From Auriscalpium vulgare (Eukaryota > Basidiomycota > Agaricomycetes > Russulales > Auriscalpiaceae), in assembly GCA_019915015.1 (NCBI GenBank), contig JAHBBC010000002.1, positions 2,232,001 through 2,296,000 on the forward strand: 64,000 nucleotides of DNA, given 5' to 3'. Position numbers and translations under genes: made by a program. Positions within the stretch are counted from its first letter, which is position 1; each line of letters starts with the position of its first letter. The notes beneath the pieces are model-generated. The model ran no database searches, had not been told where the DNA came from, and worked only from the letters and a program-made list of their open reading frames with translations. Positions 9,523 to 20,854 of this stretch are shown piece after piece.

Positions 9523-10878
9523 CTCCTCCCCGCCGGGGAGAAGAGCTCCCCCCGGGTCGCGCGAGCCAGCGGTCGAGCGCGGAGCAGTCTTTGAGCTCGC
9601 GGGATGGCAGCCACTGCACGTCTTCGTCCCCCCAACCTTTCCACCGAACCAGATACTGCATCCCGCGGCCGCGTCGGCGTTCGTCGAGAATCGCGTTGAT
9701 TTCCCATTCTTGTGCGCCGTCGTCGGTGATGACGGGGCCAGGGCGAGGGAGTGTTCGCGACGGGGCGACTGCGGGGTCGTTGGCGTGGAAGGGTCGGAGG
9801 AGACTGGCATGAAACGTGGGGAAAACGTTAGAAGTAGAGGGGAGGGCAAGAGTATAGACACTCCGCTCCGGATAGGCCATGGTGACTGTGTAGGGGCCGT
9901 CGTAGCGCGGCATGAACTTTGCGACGCGCGAGGGATCTTGTGCCTTGTAGTCGCGGCGACGGTGGAAGGTTGAGAGGAGGACACGGTCGCCAACCTCGTA
10001 GCGCCGTTCGGGCCCTCGGTGTTGGTTGGCGGCGTCGGCTTGGGAGAGCTTTGCAGCGAGGAGATTGTCTTGAGCTTCGGCAAAGTCAGCAGCGATGCGC
10101 TCGAGGAGCGCGGCGGCGCGTGTCGCGTCGACGCCGAGGTTGCGCGTAGCAGCGGCGGCGGCGGGTGCGGAGAGTGGCGGGATTAGACGAGGTTGCCTCC
10201 CCATTTGTAGTTGGAACGGCGAGTAACCTGTAGAGGCATTAACCGTGCTCATGATATCAAAACGTACGCGAGGCAGTGCGCGGACCCAGCCGCGCTGCTG
10301 ACGGTCAACGTGGAAGCGGAGGCATTGGTTGACCGTCTTGTTCGTACGCTCGGAAGACCCGTCGGTTTGGGGGTGGAAGGCGGAGGAGAGCTTGAGCTTG
10401 ACGCCGGTGAGGTGGTGCAGGGCCTTCCAGAACTTGGAGACGAAGAGTTTGTCGCGGTCGGAAACAATCTCGAGGGGCAAACCGTTTTCGCAGAACCAGT
10501 GGTCGAAGAAGACCGCGGCGAATTGTTCAGCGGTGATCGTGGATTTGATGGGGACGAGGCGTACGTCTGCACCGGAGCGGTCTGTCATGGAGACGATCGC
10601 ATCGTAACCAGAGTCGGGGGGAAGGGGGCCGATGAAGTCGATGGCGACGCTGTCGCCGCGCGCGTCGGGTACGGCCAAGGGATGGAGAGGTCCGGCGGGT
10701 TTCGTTGAGAGGGACTTGTTACGCTGGCACTCAGCGCACGAGGCGATGTAGCCTTGGTCAAGGTCGCGCCGCATGCCCGGCCAGTAGTACGATTCGCGGA
10801 GGGCGCCATACGACTTATCTGTGCCGAAGTGACCGAGCGAGTCGTGCGCAAGCTGGAAGAACGTTTCGCGCAGGAGGG
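9518..10878 (-). CDS. RTE-B integrase and chromodomain (second pol frame)
   Basis: This frame continues the polyprotein after the break near 10878. It contains the HHCC finger (AHDSLGHFG ... CAECQRNKS), the catalytic core (VAIDFIGPLPP, IVSDRDKLFV, HPQTDGSSERTN), a GPY/F-like module (PRYDGPYTVTMAYPE) and a chromodomain near the end (AQEWEINAILDE ... YLVRWKGWGDEDVQWLP). It ends RRGGV and its TAA stop overlaps the first bases of the 3' LTR, so the polypurine tract is itself coding. Relative to the upstream gag-RT frame this is a -1 shift. An open frame of this length argues that the lesion is young. Confidence 0.92.
9523..9531 (-). promoter_or_regulatory. RTE-B polypurine tract
   Basis: On the minus strand GGGGAGGAG immediately precedes the TGTAAGCC start of the 3' LTR. 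The tract also encodes the last residues of pol. Confidence 0.85.
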
Positions 10879-13800
10879 GACGCGGGGAATGACGAGACGT
10901 TCGCCGATGTAGAGTAGGCCGTCGCGGAGGGAGGCACCAGGGGTGCTGTCGAGGTTGCGGAGCAAGCGTGCGGCGAAAGTGTCGTTCGGGTAGCCTGCCT
11001 GGATGTCGCGGAGGAGTTGCGTGTCGGACGAGACGTGGAGAATGGCGGCTGTGCGGACACCGGACAGCGCCTCCTCCACCGACGGAGAAATGCGCGCAAG
11101 AGAGACGACTGCTGCAAAAACGGAAACGGGAGACGCGTCATCGGAGACGGGCAGGCGAGAGAGGGCGTCGGCGACCGTGTTGTCGTCGCCGGGGACGTAG
11201 TCGATGGTGAAGTCGTATTGTGCGAGGAATTCTTGCCAACGGCATTGGCGGCGAGAGAGATCCTTCTGTGTGTTGAAATGCTCGAGGGTACGATGGTCAG
11301 TGCGAACGACAAAGTGAGAACCGAGCAAATCCACTCGCCACTTTTGGAGCGCACGCACGATAGCGAGGAGCTCTTTCTCGTGGACGGGGTAGTTCAGTTG
11401 CGCGCCTTTGAGTTGCATCGAGTCGAAGGCGACCGGGCGTGCGGATTCCCAGGTGGGGCCCCAAGAGAGGACGGCGCCCGTGCGGAAATCGCTGGCGTCG
11501 GTGGTGACCCAGATGGTGTTGTCTCCCGGCGATTGGTGGTCGATGGTGGTGAGGCATTCGCGACTGAGCACAAGGGATTTGATTGCGTCGAACGCCGCCT
11601 GATGCGCAAGCGACCAGCCTGGCCAATCGTGCTGCGCCTCGAGCGTGGTGAGCGGAGTCAGGACGCGCGTGTGCTCGGCGAGCAGGGGGAGGAAGGAGGC
11701 GATGTAGCGGACGAGACCGAGAAAGGCGCGGACTTGCGACGCAGTTTGGGGGACGGGCCAGTTGGTGATGCGCTCGACTTTGGACGGATCTGCTTCGATA
11801 CCTCGGGCAGAAATCTCGTGCCCGAGAAAATGGACAGACTCACAAAATAAGTCCGTCTTCTTCAGGGAGCAGTAGAGGCGGGCTGCGCGGAGGGTGGAGA
11901 GGATCGTGTCGACGTTGCGGACATGTTCTTCGACCGACTGCAACCATATGATGATATCGTCCAAGTAGACGTGACAGATCTTGCCGATATGAGCGCGCAG
12001 CGCGGCGGTCATGCGTCGTTGGTGTGTGGCGGGGGCGTTGCGGCCGCCCATGGGCATAACCGTCCATTCGTACAGGCCGAACGGCGTGGTGACGGCCGTG
12101 AGGTGGATGTCGTTGGGGTGCACGCGCGTCTGGAAAAACGAATTAGTCATGTCCATTTTACCCCAGATCTTGCCCTTCGCGCAGTCGGCGAGGATGTCGT
12201 CGACGCGAGGCAAGGGGTGGGCGTCGGGGACGGTGTTGTCGTTGAGGGCGCGATAGTCGTTGACCCAGCGCGGGAGCACAGTCGGGTCGGCCTTGGGAAT
12301 GATGAACGCCGGAGAGGCGTGCGAGCTGGACGAAGGGCGAATGCGGCCAGCGGAGAGATGTTGGTCGAGAAGGGTGCGCCAAGCATCGCGATATTTGCGT
12401 GGGCAGCCGTACGAACGAGTGGCGACGAGCTTGTTGGCGTCCTTGAGGCGGATGCGGTGGTAAACGTCGGCAGGAAGGTCGTCGAGATGGGGAATGTCTG
12501 AAGGGAACAGATCAACATATTTGGATTTCATGCGGCGATCGAGCTCCGAGAGCTGGTCGGCATGAGCCAGCGCGGCGACACGTAACGCGACTGCGGCAAC
12601 GACGTCAACCGGGGCAACAGGCTCAGCCCGGCGGTCGCACTCGGCACGCTGCGACAGCAGACGAGCCTCGAGTTCACGCAGCACGAGAGCGCGCACAGAA
12701 AACACCTCCGCAGGCGAGGGGGTAACAGAAGGAGAGGCGGGTGCAGGAGGGTCAGGAAACTCGTCGATATCCACGAGAATGTCGAAACCAGAATCTTTCG
12801 CAATGCACGTGCGAAGCTCGTGGTCAATAACCATGCGATTCATGCGCAGAAAAGGAAGACCAAGAATTACAGGCATGCACATTGCATCAGGCGCAACAAG
12901 AGCGCGAACAGTCACGGCACGAAAAGAGTAATCGGGGGAACACAACGAAAGCTTCACCCAATGGGTGGCAGAAACGGGAGACGAGTCACGAGAACGAGAA
13001 TGAGTCCGATCCCCTCCGGCACCAAACGCTTCGCCGAGGGGCAGTGGCTCTTGCAGACGGTGCAAACGCAGCCCGAGGGCTCGTGCGATCGACTCGCGGA
13101 CGAGTGTCACCTGCGAGCCGTCATCGATTAGAGCTGCTAACGCACGCTCGGGAATGCCAGAATCAAGAGAAGGTGGTCCGCGGGCGACACAGTGCCAGCG
13201 GAGCGGGTCATCCGCGAGGGCAGAAAGGGAGGAGACGGGCAAGACAGAACAAACGGAAGGCGAGACGTACATCTCGTCAGGCTCACTGTCAGAGCCGTCG
13301 CCGATCACGCCGCTCGGAAGGGCAGCGTCGATGTTCGGTAGGACTGCGGCGACGAATCCAGCGAGCTTGTTCGAGGGCTTGGCCTTGATCATGTCGGCGG
13401 TGAGCGGGCGGTAGTTGTCCCCGGAGGGGAAGCCGTTAGGGCACTTGTCGGAGCGATGGCCGGCGTTGAAGCGTCGGCACTTGAAGCACCCATCGTTGTT
13501 GCCGAGCAGGTCGCGTTCGGCTTGCGACAGCTTCGGAAGTAGGACGCGCGGGACGGCGGTCGTGCCGGCCGCGGAGCTGGCGGGCGCCGACACGCGAGTC
13601 TTCGGTGCATACGTTGCGGAGGCGGTCGGAGGTTGGGCAAGACGAGCAACTTCGGTAGCCACATCTGCCGCGAGCGTCAGGCGTGCGCCGTCGAGGTCGT
13701 CCACTTCCCTGATCCAGTCTTGAAGAGATAGGGAGGTGGCGAGGCGCGCGCGGGTAACGGCGATGCCGAGCTTGGGGTGGAGGCCGGCAGTGAGCTTGCG

Positions 13801-14223
13801 TCGGAGTGCGTCGTCATCGAGGAAAGAGTCGGTGTTGCGCAGGGTGCTATTGAGGGCGGAGAGGTCGAGATACCAATGAAAAAAGGAACCCGAGCCTTGC
13901 TGTGAATTGAGGAGCTTGGCGGAGACGCGCGCTTCCCAGTCGCGTTTGAGGAAGTTCTTGCGAAGCTCGACGAGGAACTCGGCGAAGGTGAGTGCCTCGA
14001 TGTGCGTCTGCTGGATGTACACCCAGTCCTGGATGCGATGGTCCTGGAGCCCGTCCGAGACCATGCGCACCTGGTTCATGGGGTCAATGTTCTTGTGTTT
14101 GAAATACGCGAGGGCGCCGTGTTCCCAGCGCCGCAGAACCTCGGGAGTGATGATTCCGGGGGTGAGGATAGGGACGCGGGTGGGGGCGGACTGCTCGAAG
14201 AGCGCGGTTGACGTGGGAGACAT
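10879..14223 (-). CDS. RTE-B gag-protease-RT-RNase H polyprotein
   Basis: Gag and the first part of pol are fused in one frame. I take the ATG at 14223 (MSPTSTALFEQSAP); the frame is open further up to 14619 but has no ATG there. Gag (LRRWEHGALAYF ... LNSQQGSGSFFHWY) is followed by a zinc knuckle CFKCRRF ... HRSDKC. The protease has ALIDDGSQVTLV. RT shows GKMDMTNSFFQ, GGRNAPATHQRR and YLDDIIIW. RNase H shows VTTDASDF, VHEKELLAIV and VRTDHRTLEHF. The conserved sequence leaves this frame just after LVIPR near 10880, where the integrase continues one frame over. The stretch beyond that in this frame has no domain similarity. Confidence 0.92.
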
Positions 14224-14649
14224 GATGCGGCGTGCCGGCGGGGCGGAGTCGGAATCAGAGTCGTGGAGGGGCTGCGAGAGGGAGACGGTCGGCGGGGTCG
14301 GGAGTGACGCGGGTGACGGTGGCTGGGTTGAAAGAGTCGGCGAAGGCGGCAAGGGGACTGTGGCGGGAGAGATGGGGAGGTCGGGGCTCAAGGGTGATGG
14401 TATCGGCGCGGCGCTGCCTAGGTTCAGCGACGACCAGAGGCTCGTCGTCGTGCTGCCGAGGTCGGAGGTCGAGCTGGGGATGCTCGAGAGTGGAGAGGGA
14501 GGTGCGGGTGACGTGGCCGTTCGGGACCTCGTCGTGACCGCGACGTCGACAGTCAGGTAGTTGGCGGAGCGGGTACGGCGCGTGGTGGGCGGCAGCTTTG
14601 CGACGGCGGGGTGGGGCAAAAGGGGCGACGGTTCGTGTTAAAAAAAAAG

Positions 14650-14936
14650 TGGAAGCCGCGCGGCGGTGCGGCGACACTCAGCTCAGTGAGTCACACGAGC
14701 TAACAGAAACCGAGCCTGGATTGAAGAGACAAACGGGGGGATACAACAGGAAGAGATGGAGAGGACAGGGAGCGTGAGGGAGGAGGGAAAGGAGTCCGAG
14801 ATACGTGGGTGTCGAGCACTGAGTATATGTAGCGGCGAGTGGTAGGAATACAAACACGACGTCATGAGACCGCGAGTAACATGTGAAAGCAGAGCGGAAG
14901 GTGCCGAGGGGCCGGAGTGAGCCGTGTAGGCTTACA
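14650..14936 (-). repeat. RTE-B 5' LTR, 287 bp
   Basis: Same sequence as 9236-9522. Its inner edge at 14650 is followed on the minus strand by a run of T and a short leader. I see no classical tRNA primer site starting TGG next to it. Confidence 0.92.
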
Positions 14937-15680
14937 CTGATATCCTGTAATATTCCCTGATATCCCGTATACTGTGAAACCACGCAGATCCTGTAATATT
15001 CCCTGATATCCCATATACTGTGAAATCAACCAGATCCTGTAATATCCCCTGATATCCCATATACTGTGAAATCCACCAGATCCTGTAGTATTACCTGATA
15101 TCCCATATACTGTGAAACCATGCAGATCCTGTAATATTCCCTGATATCCCATATACTGTGAAACCATGCAGATCCTGTAATATTCCCTGATATCCCGTAT
15201 ACTGTGAAACCACGCAGATCCTGTAATATTCCCTGATATCCCATATACTGTGAAATCAACCAGATCCTGTAATATCCCCTGATATCCCATATACTGTGAA
15301 ATCCACCAGATCCTGTAGTATTACCTGATATCCCATATACTGTGAAACCACGCAGATCCTGTAATATTCCCTGATATCCCATATACTGTGAAACCACGCA
15401 GATCCTGTAATATTCCCTGATATCCCATATACTGTGAAATCCACCAGATCCTGTAGTATTACCTGATATCCCATATACTGTGAAACCACGCAGATCCTGT
15501 AATATTCCCTGATATCCCGTATACTGTGAAACCACGCAGATCCTGTAATATTCCCTGATATCCCGTATACTGTGAAACCACGCAGATCCTGTAATATTCC
15601 CTGATATCCCGTATACTGTGAAACCACGCAGATCCTGTAATATTCCCTGATATCCCATATACTGTATAATCTCCTGCAAT
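14937..15680. repeat. Minisatellite, 46-bp unit, about 16 copies
   Basis: Tandem copies of a 46-bp unit of the form CTGATATCCC-GTATACTGTGAAA-CCACGCAGATCCTGTAATATTCC with a few variant positions (CCACGCAG / CAACCAG / CCACCAG, TAATATTCC / TAGTATTACC). A five-unit, 230-bp higher-order repeat is visible: the block starting near 14957 recurs near 15187. The unit is not a multiple of three, so long antisense open frames through it have no meaning. RTE-B inserted at its left edge, since its target duplication CTGAT is the start of the unit. A degenerate tail of similar sequence runs to about 15840. Confidence 0.92.
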
Positions 15681-15844
15681 GACTGCTATCCTGTGAAATA
15701 TAGTACTCCTACACAATACTGTAGTTTCTGCTGCAATGCCCGTATTCTGTACTGTAAAACCCTTGCTATTGCTATAACCACAGCGACATTCCTGCAATTG
15801 CAACAATACTGTTATTCTAGTGGTAGCTACGGCTCCGTAGCGAC

Positions 15845-18659
15845 GCACGAAGGTGTGGATACCGGGCCACGAGTAATCTCGTGAGACGAGCCCGAGCGTG
15901 CGTGTGCGTCCAGGATGACCTGCGGATGGCGAGTCGTGCCGAGCACGAAGAATATCAGCGCGTAATGGTCGAGGAACGAAGAGTTTTCCTTTGTGGAACA
16001 CGAGTCCACCCTCGGCGGTGAAGTCCGAGTTGCCTTGAACGAGCGCTTCGCGCCATTTGACGTCGTCGCGGAACGCGATCTTGAAGCGTTCGAGAAGCGC
16101 CGAGCTGTCGATAGCGAGCGTGGTGAGCGCGCTGGTCGTTGCAGCGGGAGGTGTGGATGGAATCTGTGAAGGAAAAAGAAGCTCTGTATGTTTAGCTGTG
16201 AGTATTGTCCGATTCTGCACCAGGAGGGTGTCATCTCCCTTTCTAGGGACGAAGTCAGCACGTCGCGATGGGGGGTCCGCAACGTTCGACTTCCCGGGAC
16301 CCCAGGTCAACCGGAAGTCAAAGTCAGCCAAAAACATAGCCCAACACGCCTGTCGGCGGTTGAGAACCTTCGAGGTCATGAAATACTCGAGGTTTTTGTG
16401 ATCAGAGATGACGGAAATAGGGAAAGGCGAACCGAGCAGCCACGCGCGCATGTCGCGGAACAAGTCGACAACTGCGAGGAGTTCCTTGTCGTGGATCTCG
16501 TAGTTGATCTCCGCGGGCGTGAATTTGCGTGAGTAGTAAGCGATGGGATGGAGTTCGCCATCGTCACCCGGTTGTTGACAAACGCCGGAGATGGCGAAGT
16601 CGGATGCGTCGGTGCTGAGCGTGCACGGCGCGAGCGGGTTGTAATGACGCAAGACGGGGTAGGATGTGAACGCGCACTTGAGGCGTTCGAACGCGGCGCG
16701 CGCAGCATCTGAAAAACTGAACGTGATGTCCTTCTTGGTCAGCGCAACAAGCGGGGCAGAAATACGAGCGTAGCCGTCGATGAAACGACGATAGAAGTTA
16801 GCAAACCCGAGGAATGATTGGAGTTCCTTCACTGTGGACGGTTCAGGCCACTCCGTAATGGTCGCAATCTTCTTTGGGTTCATCTTGACGCCTTCAGCGC
16901 CGACGATGTACCCGAGATACTCGACCTCCGATTTGTCCCACTCGCATTTAGCGGGATTGACGCAGAGGTGAGCGTCGCGTAGACGGTCGAGGACGAGTCG
17001 AACGTGCTTGTCGTGTTCTTCTGGTGTCCTCGAAAAGATGAGTATATCGTCGAGATAGACGACACACACGACGTCGAGTAGGTCGCGCAGGACGTCCTGA
17101 ATAAATGCCTGAAACGCAGCGGGTGCATTACTAAGTCCATAGGGCACGACGAGGTGCTCGAAGAGTCCGAGGGGCGTGCGGAATGCGGTCTTCCACTCGT
17201 CGCCCTCCTTAATGCGAAGATGCGAGTAAGCAGAGACGAGATCAATGAGAGTAATAACCTTGCAGCCCTGTACACGATCGAGGAGGTCGTGAACGAGTGG
17301 TACAGGGTAGCGATTCTTCTTGGTAATCGCATTGAGACCCCTATAGTCGACGCAGAGGCGGAGGTTGCCCGTCTTCTTGCGTATGAACAGAACGGGTGCG
17401 CCGGCCGACGATGTCGAGCTGCGGATGTGACCGCGAGCAAGGTTGGTGTTGACATATTCGGCGAGCGTGTTGCGTTCGTCTGGGGTGAGTCGATAGAGTG
17501 GGCCGAAGGGTGGTTCCTTCCCTTCTTCGAGCTCAATGTCGACGTCGAACGATCGGTGCGGAGGCAGCTTGTCGAACTCGGAGGGTGAGAAGACGGTGGA
17601 TGCGTACTCTGAGTACTTGGGTGGTACGTGCTGCGAAAGATCGTCGAGAGGAGTGGACGATGTGTCGGGAGTGTCGGCATCGAGGTCGTCGAGTAGCGAG
17701 TTGGGCGCCGAGGTGGCCGCAATGAACGCGGGCGAACCGGTCGGCAGGAAGCGAAAGAGACATACATCGTCCGGGTGCGAACGCGCAGCCTTGGCGAATT
17801 TACGAGGGGAAATGGTGCGAATATTTGGCGTAGGGGTGAGCGAAGGAGTAGAGCGACCGAAGCCATTCAACTGGACGAGTGACGAAAGGTACGAGGGCCG
17901 AGGAGGCGAGGACGCGCGGTCCACGCTGGGTGTTGAATGTGCCGGCGAAGACGTGGTGGTGTTGCGAATTGTCGAGGAGGCGAATGAGGTCGCACCGGTA
18001 CGACCAAAGCCTATGCCAACGGACGTAGTCGAGTTGAGCGAGGGATGGACGAGTCGAGGGGCGAAACCGGAGCCTCGTGCTGAAATCGTGACGGGATGCG
18101 AGCAAGTGAGCCCGCAACAGTCGAGGGTGAGATTGGAGTCAACCCAGTCGATGTTGGGATTGTGGCAGCGAAGCCAATCGAGACCTAAAATAATGGGATA
18201 ACCAACCGCAACAACGGCCAAAGCAATGAACTCGGAATGAGCTCCCACCGAAAGGTTAGCAACTACATCCTGGGTGATCAGGCCAGAAGCAATTGGGCGG
18301 TCGTCAACCGCCGTGATGGGAACCGGAACGTCCTTGAGACGTCGTGAAAGAGAGTGACGCGCCGCAAAGCGTTCCGAAATACACGACATCGTCGCGCCGC
18401 TGTCCACAAGCGCGTACGTGTGAAGAGGAGAACGGTTAGAGAAATAAAGCGTGACCGAAATAAAGAAGTGGTCTGGAGAATTAAGCGTGGGTGCGGACGA
18501 GGAGAAAAGGAATGTGGGCGCATTACGATGCGCAAGCATATACGCGCCGTCCGTAGCGCGCACATGTGTGGGCTCCGACGCGGCAATCGAGGCCGCAGGA
18601 CGTGTCCCGTCGTCTGCCGGATGCCCAGGGACAAAGGAGCAGCCGGCTAGGCTTTTCCC
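15845..18659 (-). pseudogene. RTE-C pol, truncated (protease-RT-RNase H-integrase finger)
   Basis: The pol frame is open from the gag overlap at about 18655. Protease: YALVDSGATMSCIS. RT: LRLCVDYRGLNAIT, ITLIDLVSAYSHLRI, LSNAPAAFQAFIQ and VVYLDDILIF. RNase H: LSTDASDFAISG, IHDKELLAVVD and ISDHKNLEYF. The integrase finger begins ARHDSPSAGHPG and the frame then runs into unrelated sequence after FVRRYG. No stop codons interrupt the retained domains, so the truncation rather than slow decay removed its function. Confidence 0.9.
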
Positions 18660-19732
18660 GACGACGAGGATGCAGGAGCGCGCGCTGCGTAATTCTTCTT
18701 CGCGCGCTCGGACATGTTAGGACAATTGGAAATGAGGTGCTTACCCAGGCCGCAGTAAAGGCAGAGGCCTTCGCGGCGGCGGCGGTCCTTCTCTTCTTGA
18801 GTGAGAGGCGCACGAGGCGTCTTGGTAGCGTCGATCTCCATGGGGACCGGAGCGTTCGACGAAGACGCGGGTGAAGCGTTCGAAGACGAGGCAGACTGCG
18901 ACGGGCGTGCGGTTGCTATGGGTGTTTGCTTGCCCTTGCCTTTGCCCGAGTCTTGCTTCTTCTCCAGGGCGCGGCAATGGACGCGGTTGTCGGCCATAAT
19001 CGAGAGTGCGACGTACTCATTGAATACGGTCGGCTCGTGGAGACCGACGAGAAGGTCCTTGACCTCGTCCTTGAGACCTCTGTAGAACATTTGAATCTTC
19101 GTAGCTTCTGAAAGGTCAAGATGGATCAGTAGTTCACGGAAACGAGACGCATACGCAGCAGCGGCGCCCGTCTGACGCAGCGCCGTGCCGACGACGTCGC
19201 TGTCACCAAAGTGACTGCGGAAGTTGTCTATGAGGCCATCAAAATCGCGCAGAAGGTTGGGCGAGACCTCCTCAACGGAGTTGTACCAGCTCTTGGCCGA
19301 GCCGTCCGCGAGGTAGGTCTGCATGTACAGAGCCCTGTCGAAGTCAGTGGGCAACGACGCGCGAGAGAGTTGAACGGCCGCTCCAATTTCCTTGATGAAA
19401 GGCTCGACATCTACGGCTTCGCCCGAAAAGACGCGGGGTTCCTTGAAACGAGCGACACCGTGGGGAGCGCCGCTAGTGTCGCGGGCGTCACGACCGGAGT
19501 TGGCGGGCGCTGAGTCGCTAATTCGAGTGGTGAGCGCTTCGAGGACTTGTCTCATACGCTCCTGGTTCGCTTCGGCATTCTGGACTTGACGGCCGAGTCC
19601 TATGAGGAGCTGAGCAAGTGCGTTGACGTCTTGAGCAGATGCAGGGTTCTAGGAAGCATCCTGAGTCGGTTGCTGACTCTGCGGGACGCTACCAGCATCT
19701 GCGGGCCACGGGTTCTCGTCGAGACCTGACAT
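18647..19732 (-). pseudogene. RTE-C gag with premature stop
   Basis: The likely start is the ATG at 19732-19730. Codon 28 is TAG (19651-19649), after which the same frame continues for about 330 codons to the natural stop at 18649-18647. The downstream part has gag-like helices (PFIKEIGAAVQLSR, YLADGSAKSWYN) and a C-terminal zinc knuckle CLYCGLGKHLISNC. An internal ATG at 19555 could still give a shortened gag. Adjacent to the stop is a -1 frameshift site into pol. Confidence 0.85.
18653..18659 (-). promoter_or_regulatory. Candidate -1 ribosomal frameshift site GGGAAAA (gag-pol of RTE-C)
   Basis: On the minus strand the gag frame reads TCG GGA AAA GCC TAG. The heptamer G GGA AAA fits the X XXY YYZ slippery consensus in the correct phase, one codon before the gag stop. 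A -1 slip gives an open frame that runs directly into protease. A possible stem TGTCCC/GGGACA lies about 25 nt downstream. The site matches known -1 frameshift signals; activity is inferred. Confidence 0.7.
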
Positions 19733-20653
19733 GTTAGCAAGTAGACGCTTGGAAATAGAAGGTGAGTTCGAGAAGTTGATGAGGGAGTTTACCGAGGCTT
19801 CGAGAAGCGAGAGATAAGGGTTTATCGAGCGAGCAAGGTCAAGAGGGAGGGATTCGAGTTGATGGTTGAGTCAAACTGTAACGGGGCGAGTGTTTCAAGC
19901 GAAGGGGACGCGAGAATGAACAGAGGAAGTCACTGGCGTTGACTCGACGAGGGAAAGGTACAGGAGCCGCGAGCGACGGAGTAATACGGGCGCACGGACC
20001 AACGGAGGCAAATGTACATAGCTAAGTCGGGATGAGCACATGTACCGTAATGATGCGAGTCTGTCGTACGAAACCAGAGTCCGTGAGCTAAGTAGAGTGT
20101 CCGTTTGTATCTAGAATGGCTGTGCCCATCACACTCCAGAGTCAACATCTCAAGCCTTTGCAACATTGTCTTATCGCGTTCAACATTGACCTTGCCCTTC
20201 AACTTCACAGCACCCAAGATTACAGCCTTCACCTTCGCAGAGCCCGCGTTGACAAGCCTTCAACTTCACAGAGCACATCGTTTTCACCTCGTCTAGCGTT
20301 ATTGCACTATGTCGTGACCCTCGTATCACCTTGTCCCCTTGTCCTATCATCCTCGCCTTTGTTCCCCCATCGTCTCAGCCCTCCAGCAAGGTTTCCTCAA
20401 GCTCGCTACGCATCACAATGTCTTGTTCCGCACCAGCAGTGTCGACTTCCATCCCAGATCACCTTTTCCATCATCCTATTGTCCTCCAAGTTGCCTAGCA
20501 ACTTCCCCCCATTGTTCACGCCACTCCCCGAGTCATCTGTAGGTCCTGGGACGCGCCCCCAACCTGTTACTAGCACCGCTCGAGCCAGCAGGAGTTGGTT
20601 TTGTGGTTTGTTTTGCCATCTGACCGCCTGTGCGCCGAGATAGATCATCACCG
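19733..20653. other. Unassigned sequence upstream of RTE-C
   Basis: About 920 bp with no convincing coding region. It should contain the RTE-C leader and perhaps its 5' LTR, but I found no second copy in the window with which to set LTR edges. Open frames here are short and overlap on both strands. Confidence 0.4.
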
Positions 20654-20854
20654 CACGCTATAGTCCTCTCCCCCAGTCTCTCGTGTCCTCTGATTCAGGT
20701 CCAGGTCACCGTTTCCCACTTATACACCAAGCAGGATTCGCCGTGCGTAGTCTCAAAACCCTGACTGACTCCCTCAATTCAATACATCCTTCACTGCGCT
20801 CTGAGGAGTGGATCTCAACATATATCCACCTCACTACCGGTTGGACGCCCATCA
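20654..20854 (+). repeat. LTR fragment related to the RTE-D LTR
   Basis: About 200 bp matching 51661-51861, the 3' end of the RTE-D 5' LTR, with scattered differences. Shared landmarks include CGTGCGTAGTCTC, TGCGCTCTGAGGA and the end GGTTGGACGCCCATCA. Similarity stops exactly at CATCA, which supports that as the LTR terminus. It is a truncated solo remnant; the rest of the element is absent. Confidence 0.75.

Larger units (their letters stand above)
9236..14936 (-). mobile_element. RTE-B: complete Ty3/gypsy chromovirus element with target duplication
   Basis: Full-length element of about 5.7 kb on the minus strand. The two 287-bp LTRs (9236-9522 and 14650-14936) look identical by eye except for TA versus TG at one end. 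The 5-bp sequence CTGAT flanks it at 9231-9235 and 14937-14941, a target-site duplication. Inside are gag, protease, RT and RNase H in one frame, then integrase and chromodomain in a second frame, then a polypurine tract touching the 3' LTR. Near-identical LTRs imply a recent insertion. The frame break inside pol suggests this copy is not autonomous unless it is recoded. Confidence 0.95.
15845..19732 (-). mobile_element. RTE-C: Ty3/gypsy element truncated within integrase
   Basis: Gag, protease, RT, RNase H and only the zinc finger of integrase are present on the minus strand. Sequence similarity to integrase stops near 15845 and minisatellite-like DNA follows, so the catalytic core, C-terminus and 3' LTR are missing. 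I could not identify a 5' LTR to the right of gag. The family is distinct from RTE-A and RTE-B by its zinc knuckle, protease and gag-pol frame arrangement. It is a dead remnant. Confidence 0.9.

Noticed and set aside
9264..9707. 147-codon minus-strand frame spanning the RTE-B LTR
   Set aside because: It lies across the integrase end and LTR in another frame; the same sequence occurs in the other LTR with a different continuation.
11017..11850. 277-codon plus-strand frame opposite RTE-B RT/RNase H
   Set aside because: Antisense shadow of a confirmed pol domain in GC-rich sequence.
14862..15679. Minus-strand open frames of 120-217 codons in the minisatellite
   Set aside because: They are translations of the 46-bp unit in three frames and contain only that repeat.
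14937..15680. Possible CRISPR array
   Set aside because: Units follow one another directly without unique spacers, and the organism is eukaryotic by its introns and elements.
20654..20854. 5' LTR of RTE-C
   Set aside because: It is in the opposite orientation to RTE-C and matches the RTE-D LTR instead.
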